NCBI RefSeq assembly: GCF_039542035.1
Contig: NZ_BAABHJ010000016.1
Coordinates: 124,001 to 188,000 of the forward strand
Direction of reading: 5' to 3'
Length of the DNA stretch: 64,000 bases
Source of the DNA: Actinoallomurus liliacearum
Lineage (GTDB): Bacteria; Actinomycetota; Actinomycetes; Streptosporangiales; Streptosporangiaceae
Under the pieces are notes generated by a model that was not told the DNA's origin, ran no database searches, and saw only the letters and a list, made by a program, of their open reading frames with translations. Every line of letters begins with the position of its first letter. Within the stretch, counting starts at the first letter, position 1. The position numbers were made by a program, and so were the translations under genes. This document shows positions 58,160 through 64,000 of this stretch, one piece after another.

Positions 58160-58656
58160 ATTCCAAGGTCGTCGTCATCGGTCCGCCCGGCTCCGGCAAG
58201 ACCACCGTGGGCCTGCTCGTCGCCGAGCGCCTCGGCGTCCCGTTCCGCGACACCGACCACGACGTCGAGGCCACGGCCGGCAAGCCGATCGGGGAGATCT
58301 TCGTCGACGACGGTGAGGAGCGCTTCCGCGCCCTCGAGCGCGCGGCCGTGCGTGAGGCCCTCGAGACCCATGACGGCGTCATCGCCCTCGGCGGCGGCGC
58401 CATCCTGGACCCGGCCACCCAGGAGGACCTCGCCGGGCACCGGGTCGTCTACCTCGAGGTGGGCCTGTCGGACGCGGTCAAGCGGGTCGGGCTGGCGTCG
58501 GCGCGGCCGCTGCTCGTGCTCAACCCGCGCAGCCAGTTCCGCAAGCTGATGGAGGAGCGCCGGCCCATCTACGAGCGCCTCGCCGCGCTCCGGGTGGCCA
58601 CGGACGGCAGGGAGCCGGGCGAGATCGCCGAAGAGATCGTCAAGGGACTGTCGTGA
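58156..58656 (+). CDS. aroK: Shikimate kinase
   Basis: 166 residues, GTG start overlapping the aroC stop. Walker A VVVIGPPGSGKTTVGLLVAE, shikimate-binding FRDTDHDVE, RFRALERAAV and GVIALGGGAILDP. It phosphorylates shikimate at O-3. Standard length. Confidence 0.97.
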   Translation: MNSKVVVIGPPGSGKTTVGLLVAERLGVPFRDTDHDVEATAGKPIGEIFVDDGEERFRALERAAVREALETHDGVIALGGGAILDPATQEDLAGHRVVYLEVGLSDAVKRVGLASARPLLVLNPRSQFRKLMEERRPIYERLAALRVATDGREPGEIAEEIVKGLS

Positions 58657-59720
58657 CCCACGTCCACGTCGGAGGCGACGCGCCGTACGAGGTCGTCATC
58701 GGTACCGGGGTGCTCGGCGGGCTTCCGGCGCTGGTCGGCGAGGCCAGGACGGTGGCCGTCGTGCACGCCGAGAGCCTGCCGGAGATCGCCCGTCCGGTGT
58801 GCGGGGCGCTCGCCGAGGCCGGCTACGACGTCCACGCCCTCCCCGTCCCCGACGGCGAGGCCGGCAAGGACGTCGCCGTGCTGGCCCGGCTCTGGTCCGA
58901 CTTCGCCCGGCTCGGCATGACCCGCACCGACGTGGTGGTCGGCGTCGGCGGCGGCGCGACCACCGACCTGGCCGGGTTCGCCGCCGCGACCTGGCTCCGG
59001 GGCGTCAAGGCCGTGCTGCTGCCCACGACGCTGCTGGCCATGGTGGACGCCGCGGTCGGTGGCAAGACCGCGATCGACATCCCCGAGGGCAAGAACCTCG
59101 TCGGCGCCTTCCACCCGCCCGCCGGAGTCCTGTGCGATCTGACGACGCTCGTCACGATGCCGCGCGCGGACTACGTCGCCGGGCTGGCCGAGGTGATCAA
59201 GGCCGGGTTCATCGCCGACCCGAGGATCCTGGAGCTGGTCGAGGACGACCCGGAGGCCGCGGGCCGGCCGGACGGGCCGCACACCCTGGAGCTCATCGAG
59301 CGGGCCATCGCCGTCAAGGCGCGGGTCGTGTCGGAGGACCTGAAGGAGAGCGGCCTGCGCGAGATCCTGAACTACGGCCACACGCTGGGCCACGCGATCG
59401 AGAAGGTCGAGGCGTACCGCTTCCGGCACGGCGACGCGGTCGCGATCGGCATGGTGTACGCCGCCGAGCTGGCCCGCCTGGCGGGCCGCCTCGGCGACGC
59501 GGACGTCGACCGGCACCGGGAGATCCTCACCGGCGTCGGCCTGCCCACCTCGTACTCGCCCGACGTGTGGCCGTCGCTGCGCGAAGCGATGCGCGTCGAC
59601 AAGAAGGCGCGCGGCGCGCGGCTGCGCTTCGTCGTCCTCGACGGCATCGCCGAGCCGGGCCGCCTGGAGGACCCGGACGAAGACCTGCTCGTACGGGCGT
59701 ACGAGCGGGTGACCCGATGA
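58653..59720 (+). CDS. aroB: 3-Dehydroquinate synthase
   Basis: 355 residues, GTG start overlapping aroK. NAD-binding GVGGGATTDLAGFAAATWLR, PTTLLAMVDAAVGGKTAIDI, NLVGAFHPP, and zinc ligands Glu/His/His in AEVIKAGFI, NYGHTLGHAIE and YRFRHGDAVAIGM. It turns DAHP into dehydroquinate. The stop overlaps an ATGA that can open an in-frame N-terminal extension of aroQ. Confidence 0.97.
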   Translation: MTHVHVGGDAPYEVVIGTGVLGGLPALVGEARTVAVVHAESLPEIARPVCGALAEAGYDVHALPVPDGEAGKDVAVLARLWSDFARLGMTRTDVVVGVGGGATTDLAGFAAATWLRGVKAVLLPTTLLAMVDAAVGGKTAIDIPEGKNLVGAFHPPAGVLCDLTTLVTMPRADYVAGLAEVIKAGFIADPRILELVEDDPEAAGRPDGPHTLELIERAIAVKARVVSEDLKESGLREILNYGHTLGHAIEKVEAYRFRHGDAVAIGMVYAAELARLAGRLGDADVDRHREILTGVGLPTSYSPDVWPSLREAMRVDKKARGARLRFVVLDGIAEPGRLEDPDEDLLVRAYERVTR

Positions 59721-59749
59721 GCGACGGCGCGCGAGAGGACAGGCGGTCG

Positions 59750-60196
59750 ATGAGTGAGGTCTTCGTCCTGAACGGGCCGAACCTCGGCAGGCTGGGCAGC
59801 CGCGAACCCGACGTGTACGGCGCCGCGGACTTCGACGCCCTGACGGCGCTGTGCCGGGACACCGCCCGGCGGCTGGGCCTGCACGCCGAGGTGCGCCAGA
59901 CCGACGACGAGGCCGAGCTGATCTCCTGGCTGCACGAGGCCGCCGACGGCAGGATCCCGGTCGTGCTCAACCCGGCCGCGTTCACGCACTACTCGTACGC
60001 GGTGCGGGACGCCATCGCCCAGCGCACCGCCCCGCTGATCGAGGTGCACCTGTCCAACCCGGCGGCCCGCGAGGAGTTCCGCCACAACTCGGTCGTCGCG
60101 GGGGTGGCCACCGGCACGGTCGCCGGCTTCGGCTTCCTGTCGTACGTGCTGGCGCTGCAGGCGATCGCCGAGCTCCTCGCGGAGAGCGAGGACTGA
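59750..60196 (+). CDS. aroQ: Type II 3-dehydroquinate dehydratase
   Basis: 148 residues from the ATG at 59750. VFVLNGPNLGRLGSREPDVY (with the Arg lid), PVVLNPAAFTHYSYAVRDAI, IEVHLSNPAAREEFRHNS and VVAGVATGTVAGFG are type II (dodecameric) DHQase motifs. An upstream in-frame ATG at 59717, in the aroB stop, would add MSDGAREDRRS; GAGAGGA favours the later start. It converts dehydroquinate to dehydroshikimate. Confidence 0.96.
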   Translation: MSEVFVLNGPNLGRLGSREPDVYGAADFDALTALCRDTARRLGLHAEVRQTDDEAELISWLHEAADGRIPVVLNPAAFTHYSYAVRDAIAQRTAPLIEVHLSNPAAREEFRHNSVVAGVATGTVAGFGFLSYVLALQAIAELLAESED

Positions 60197-60286
60197 CACC
60201 CGGGGTGCCGCCGGCGGCCTTCGTACGGTAAGACTGAGTCAGATTCGGTTACTCGGCGGTTCAGGTCAGGATTGGGGTGCGGCGAC

Positions 60287-61333
60287 ATGCGCATCGGGAT
60301 GTCCCTCAACTACGCGGGCGGTTTCACGGAGACCGTCGACGAACTGGCGGACTATGAGAAGGCCGGCCTCGACATCGTGTTCGTGCCGGAGGCGTACAGC
60401 TTCGACGCGGTGAGCCAGATGGGGTTCATCGCGGCGCGGACCGAGCGCCTGCAGATCGCCTCGGGCATCCTCCAGCTCTACTCGCGGACCCCGACGCTCA
60501 CCGCGATGACGGCGGCCGGCCTGGACTACGTCTCCGGCGGGCGGTTCGTGCTCGGCCTCGGCGCGTCGGGCCCGCAGGTCATCGAGGGCTGGCACGGCGT
60601 CCCGTACACCGCGCCGATCGGGCGGACCCGGGAGATCATCGAGATCTGCCGCATGGTGTGGCGCCGCGAACGCGTCGTCTATGACGGCAAGTACTACAAG
60701 CTCCCCCTTCCCGCCGAGGAGGGTACCGGGCTCGGCAAGCCGCTCAAGCTCATCAACCACCCGGTCCGCGAGCGCATCCCGATCTTCATCGCGTCCCTCG
60801 GCCCGAAGAACGTCGAGATGACCGCCGAGCTCGCCGAGGGCTGGGAGCCGATCTTCTACGTCCCGGAGAAGGCCGGTGACGTCTGGGGCGACGCGCTCGC
60901 CCGCGGCAAGGCCAAGCGCGACCCCTCGCTCGGCGAGCTGGACATCGTCGCGCAGGCGTTCCTGGCGATCGGCGACGACGTCGAGGGCCTGCTCGACCTC
61001 GGCCGGCCGATGGCGGCGCTGTACATCGGCGGCATGGGCGCCAAGGGCCGCAACTTCTACAACGACCTGGCCCGGCGCTACGGCTACGAGAAGGAGGCCG
61101 AGGAGATCCAGGACCTCTACCTCGCGGGCAAGAAGGACGAGGCCGCCGCCAAGGTCCCGTACGAGCTGCTGCAGAAGACCTCCCTGATCGGCTCGGAGGG
61201 CTTCGTCCGCGACCGCCTCGCGGCGCTGAAGGAGTCCGGCGTCACGACGCTCAACGTCGCGCCGATGGCCGGTGACCACGCGTCCCGCGTCAAGCTGATC
61301 GAACGGGTGCGCGAGCTGACCGCGTCCGTCTGA
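60287..61333 (+). CDS. LLM-class F420-dependent oxidoreductase
   Basis: 348 residues from the ATG at 60287 (MRIGMSLNYAGGFTETVDEL). Luciferase-like TIM barrel: IVFVPEAYSFDAVSQMGFIA, LQIASGILQLYSRTPTLTAM, RFVLGLGASGPQVIEGWHGV, IFIASLGPKNVEMTAELAEG. Mycobacterial and Thermomonospora-group relatives use F420. The substrate is unknown. It lies between the aro and pepP genes. Confidence 0.92.
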   Translation: MRIGMSLNYAGGFTETVDELADYEKAGLDIVFVPEAYSFDAVSQMGFIAARTERLQIASGILQLYSRTPTLTAMTAAGLDYVSGGRFVLGLGASGPQVIEGWHGVPYTAPIGRTREIIEICRMVWRRERVVYDGKYYKLPLPAEEGTGLGKPLKLINHPVRERIPIFIASLGPKNVEMTAELAEGWEPIFYVPEKAGDVWGDALARGKAKRDPSLGELDIVAQAFLAIGDDVEGLLDLGRPMAALYIGGMGAKGRNFYNDLARRYGYEKEAEEIQDLYLAGKKDEAAAKVPYELLQKTSLIGSEGFVRDRLAALKESGVTTLNVAPMAGDHASRVKLIERVRELTASV

Positions 61334-61437
61334 CGGCACGGGCGGGCGTGGGCGTCTGAGGGCGCGGGCGTGGCGGGTCCGGGCGCGCGCGGGGCTGGGC
61401 GGCGTCGTGCGGCGGCGCCGAGCGTAGAGTTCGGGGC

Positions 61438-62505
61438 ATGCCGGAGATCCACGAGGCCCGCCGCGCGCGGCTGGCCGAGCTCGTCGCCGCCCGTGACGCG
61501 GAGGCGGCCCTCATCACCCGCCTGGTCAACGTGCGCTACCTGACCGGGCTGGCCAGTTCCAACGCCGCGCTGCTCGTACGCGCCGACGGGACCGCCGTGC
61601 TGGCGACCGACGGCCGGTACGCCGGCACGGCCGCCCGGGTCTGCCCGGAGCTGGAGTGCGTCGTCGACCGGGCCACCGCGGGGGCGCTGACCGCGCGGGC
61701 GGCGGGCCGGCTGGCGTTCGAGGCGCACGCCGTCACGGTGGAGGCGCACGACGAGCTGGCGGCCGAGCCGGGCGCGCCGGAGCTGGTCCCCCTCGGCCAC
61801 GCCGTGGAAGAGCTGCGGATGGTCAAGGACGAGGCGGAGATCGCCCTGCTCAGGGAGGCCTGCGCCATCACCGACCAGGCCTTCGACGCGGTGCTGCCGA
61901 CGATCCGGCCCGGCGTCACCGAACGCGCGATCGCGATCGCGCTCGACCGGGCCATGATCGACCTCGGCGCCGAGCAGCCGGCGTTCGCGACGATCGTCGC
62001 GAGCGGCCCGAACGGCGCCATCCCGCACCACGTCCCCTCCGGCCGTGTGATCGAGCACGGCGACCTGGTCACCATGGACTTCGGTGCCCTCCAGGGCGGT
62101 TACCACGCCGACATGACCCGCACGATCGCGGTCGGCGCGGCCGGCGCCTGGGAGCGTGAGATCTACGACCTCGTCGCCGCCGCCCAGGCCGCGGGTCTCG
62201 CGGCGGCGCGCCCGGACGCGGTGACCAAGGAGGTCGACGCCGCGGCCCGCGGGGTGATCGAGGCGGCGGGACACGGCGACGAATTCCCGCACGGGCTCGG
62301 CCACGGCGTCGGCCTCGAGATCCACGAGGCACCGCTCATGGGGTATGACAAGACCGGTAAACTGACGGATCGAGTTCCCATCACCGTCGAGCCCGGCGTC
62401 TACGTCGCCGGTCGCGGCGGAGTCCGCATCGAGGACACGCTCGTGGTCCGTGCGGACGGTCCGGAGCTGCTCACCAAGACCACCAAGGACCTGCTCGTCA
62501 GCTAG
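61438..62505 (+). CDS. Aminopeptidase P family (Xaa-Pro) protease
   Basis: 355 residues. Metallopeptidase M24 with all five metal ligands: Asp in MDFGALQGGYHADMTRT (two Asp), His in GHGVGLEIHEAP, Glu in VEPGVYVAG and Glu in VRIEDTLVVR. The N-terminal creatinase-like domain is short. ATG is 7 bases after TAGAGT (61425-61430), so leaderless. It is the PepP/PepQ gene conserved before efp. Confidence 0.95.
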   Translation: MPEIHEARRARLAELVAARDAEAALITRLVNVRYLTGLASSNAALLVRADGTAVLATDGRYAGTAARVCPELECVVDRATAGALTARAAGRLAFEAHAVTVEAHDELAAEPGAPELVPLGHAVEELRMVKDEAEIALLREACAITDQAFDAVLPTIRPGVTERAIAIALDRAMIDLGAEQPAFATIVASGPNGAIPHHVPSGRVIEHGDLVTMDFGALQGGYHADMTRTIAVGAAGAWEREIYDLVAAAQAAGLAAARPDAVTKEVDAAARGVIEAAGHGDEFPHGLGHGVGLEIHEAPLMGYDKTGKLTDRVPITVEPGVYVAGRGGVRIEDTLVVRADGPELLTKTTKDLLVS

Positions 62506-62541
62506 ACGCGGCAGACCGCCGAAGCGGGAGAACGACACACA

Positions 62542-63099
62542 GTGGCGACGACGAACGACCTCAAGAACGGCATGACGCTGAACCTCGACGGCCAGCTGTG
62601 GACCGTTCAGGAGTTCCAGCACGTCAAGCCTGGTAAGGGCGGCGCGTTCGTCCGCACCAAGCTCAAGAACGTCCTGTCCGGCAAGGTCGTCGACAAGACC
62701 TTCAACGCCGGCACCAAGGTCGACGTGGCCAACGTCGACAAGCGCGAGATGCAGTACCTCTACCGCGAGGGCGAGGACTTCGTCTTCATGGACACCGAGA
62801 CCTACGACCAGCCCCACATCCCGGCCTCGACGGTCGGTGACGCGGCGGACTACCTCCTGCCGGAGCAGAACGCCGTGATCGCCTTCAACGAGGGCACGCC
62901 GCTCTACATCGAGCTGCCCGCCGCCGTGGTGCTCGAGGTGACCGAGACCGAGCCCGGCCTGCAGGGCGACCGCTCCACCGGCGGCACCAAGCCCGCGACG
63001 GTCGAGACCGGTGCGACGATCAACGTCCCGCTGTTCATCACGACCGGCGAGAAGATCAAGGTCGACACCCGCTCGGGCGACTACCTGGGTCGTGCCTGA
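62542..63099 (+). CDS. efp: Elongation factor P
   Basis: 185 residues, GTG start with GCGGGAG upstream. KOW-like N-terminal domain with K32 in HVKPGKGGAFVRTKLKN as the loop-tip residue equivalent to the modified Lys of E. coli EF-P, then two OB domains (YRE-GEDFVFMDTETYDQP, PATVETGATINVPLFITTGE). It rescues ribosomes stalled on polyproline. Conserved efp-nusB order. Confidence 0.97.
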   Translation: MATTNDLKNGMTLNLDGQLWTVQEFQHVKPGKGGAFVRTKLKNVLSGKVVDKTFNAGTKVDVANVDKREMQYLYREGEDFVFMDTETYDQPHIPASTVGDAADYLLPEQNAVIAFNEGTPLYIELPAAVVLEVTETEPGLQGDRSTGGTKPATVETGATINVPLFITTGEKIKVDTRSGDYLGRA

Positions 63100-63102
63100 T
63101 CC

Positions 63103-63519
63103 GTGGCGGCACGGAGCAAGGCGCGCAGACGCGCCCTGGAGATCCTCTACGAGGCCGAGGTCCGCGGTGAGTCGCCGGTCGAGGTCCTCGACCGGCGCAC
63201 CCGGCAGTCGGAGCACCGGCTCGCCGAGCAGGACTTCGTCGAGCGACTCGTCGAGGGAGTCGCCGCGCACCGCGAGCGCCTCGACGAGCTGATCGCGACG
63301 TACGCCGTCGGCTGGACGCTCGACCGGATGCCCATCGTCGACCGCAACATCCTGCGTCTCGGCGGATACGAGCTGCTGTGGAGCGAGGACGTGCCCGACG
63401 GGGTCGCCGTCAGCGAGGCGGTGGCCCTCGCGACCGACCTGTCCACCGACGAGTCGCCCCGGTTCGTCAACGGCCTGCTGTCGCGGCTGTTGGAGCTGAA
63501 ACCGTCCCTGTCCCTCTAG
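63103..63519 (+). CDS. nusB: Transcription antitermination factor NusB
   Basis: 138 residues, GTG start 3 bases after efp. All-helical NusB fold: ARRRALEILYEAEVRGESPV, LVEGVAAHRERLDELIATYA, VDRNILRLGGYELLWSEDVP, ALATDLSTDESPRFVNGLLS. It acts in rRNA antitermination with NusE. Followed by a strong hairpin. Confidence 0.97.
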   Translation: MAARSKARRRALEILYEAEVRGESPVEVLDRRTRQSEHRLAEQDFVERLVEGVAAHRERLDELIATYAVGWTLDRMPIVDRNILRLGGYELLWSEDVPDGVAVSEAVALATDLSTDESPRFVNGLLSRLLELKPSLSL

Positions 63520-63535
63520 ACGGGGCCACGCGGGA

Positions 63536-63563
63536 CCGGCCGGCACCGGGAGGTGCCGGCCGG
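63536..63563 (+). terminator. Terminator hairpin after nusB
   Basis: Perfect 12-bp stem CCGGCCGGCACC / GGTGCCGGCCGG with loop GGGA, 17 bases after the nusB stop. Confidence 0.8.
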
Positions 63564-63715
63564 ATGTCTCCCCGCCCGAAGCCGGGGGGCGAACGGGTCC
63601 GTGCGTATCCGCGCGCCCGCGCCCATCCCTCCTGACCGCGCCCGCCGACCGAGGACGCTCAGCCGGTGGACAGGCCCTAGGGTGGGGAGAACACAGAGCC
63701 GGGAGGGGGCAAGCC

Positions 63716-64000
63716 GTGACCGATCGTCCGCGCTCGCGGTCGACGCGCACCGCCGTCGTGTGGGAGATCCTGCGCGACGTCCTCGACGAGACCGCCAAGG
63801 AGTCGGGCCGTGACCGGCTCGACGTCGTCGACGCGGGCGGTGGCACCGGCGGGCTGGCCGTGCCGCTCGCCGAGCTCGGGCACCGGGTGACGGTGGTCGA
63901 CGCCAGCCCGGACGCCCTCGCCGGCCTCGAACGGCGCGCGGCCGAGGCCGGCGTCACGGTCCGCGCCGCGCAGGGCGATGCCGACGGCCTGCCCGACGTC
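63716..64000 (+). CDS. SAM-dependent methyltransferase (N-terminal part)
   Basis: 95 residues are present and the gene runs off the right end. It starts at GTG 63716, with GGGAGGGG 6 bases upstream. Motif I of class I methyltransferases is RLDVVDAGGGTGGLAVPLAE, with the acidic end of strand 2 in VTVVDASPDALAGLER and an AQGDADGLPD motif III region. The target is unknown. TAGGGT at 63677-63682 is a possible -10 box. Confidence 0.9.
   Translation, partial: MTDRPRSRSTRTAVVWEILRDVLDETAKESGRDRLDVVDAGGGTGGLAVPLAELGHRVTVVDASPDALAGLERRAAEAGVTVRAAQGDADGLPDV

Noticed and set aside
63661..63682. Partial match GGACAGGCCCTAG to the IS5-type end
   Set aside because: Only about 12 bases agree and no inverted partner or transposase is near; likely chance or part of a promoter.
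61117..63957. Long minus-strand open frame (about 950 codons)
   Set aside because: It is antisense to pepP, efp and nusB, which are well-defined genes; the frame is a third-position GC artefact.

Overview
The window is about 64 kb of very GC-rich DNA. It has tightly packed genes, frequent GTG/TTG starts, 4-bp ATGA overlaps, many start codons placed 6-7 bases after a TANNNT-like -10 box, F420-dependent enzymes, and an XRE/DUF5753 + DUF397 regulator pair. This is an actinomycete chromosome, most likely of the Streptosporangiales/Thermomonosporaceae type. The genus cannot be fixed from the sequence alone. No rRNA, tRNA or CRISPR array was seen.

Region 1 (1-16.5 kb) is an accessory patchwork of small regulator-plus-enzyme pairs. 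It holds a cut-off TetR gene facing a SnoaL-like gene across twin operators, a protein built of His-containing repeats, an XRE/DUF5753-DUF397 pair with a decayed second copy of its upstream DNA, an IS5-type insertion sequence, and an MmyB-type regulator facing an aldo/keto reductase, the pair being flanked by two sibling hairpins. It continues with an orphan nuoB facing a LysR gene, then cupin, epimerase, MocR, PPOX, DHFR-like, HxlR, aldo/keto reductase, F420-NADP and second HxlR genes, and ends with a GH71 lipoprotein.

Region 2 (16.6-28 kb) looks like molybdenum-hydroxylase maturation and purine nitrogen metabolism. It has a MoxR ATPase, a CoxE-type VWA protein, an XdhC-type protein, a tiny exported His-rich peptide and a MobA-like nucleotidyltransferase, with no hydroxylase subunits in view. 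A DUF6986 aldolase-like protein, an aldose epimerase, a DUF2877 protein (AllH/YlbF type), a PucR regulator and a uracil/xanthine permease follow.

Region 3 (28-42 kb) begins with NUDIX, GNAT, HD-domain and folD genes. A gene-poor 0.7-kb stretch with a T-tailed hairpin comes next, and then a nine-gene sugar operon: binding lipoprotein, zinc dehydrogenase, FGGY kinase, SorC regulator, ABC ATPase, permease, deoC, aldehyde dehydrogenase, and a truncated aldehyde dehydrogenase-like protein. The genes are coupled by ATGA overlaps. Two of the junctions carry tiny extra open frames (23 and 8 codons) that keep the overlap chain unbroken.

Region 4 (42-52.2 kb) has a TnpB relic, a PadR/hydrolase pair, two paralogous polysaccharide deacetylases, a TetR/NAD-binding pair with a perfect operator, FKBP and DsbA-like genes, an APC permease, an 18-bp minisatellite, a nitrilase and an apparently intact TnpB element.

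Region 5 (52.2-64 kb) is more core-like: a DapC-like aminotransferase, SseB-like protein, type IV prepilin peptidase, secreted protein, MFS exporter with a MerR-style promoter, then aroC-aroK-aroB-aroQ, an LLM F420 oxidoreductase, an Xaa-Pro peptidase, efp, nusB and the start of a methyltransferase. The aro-pepP-efp-nusB order matches the conserved actinobacterial cluster.
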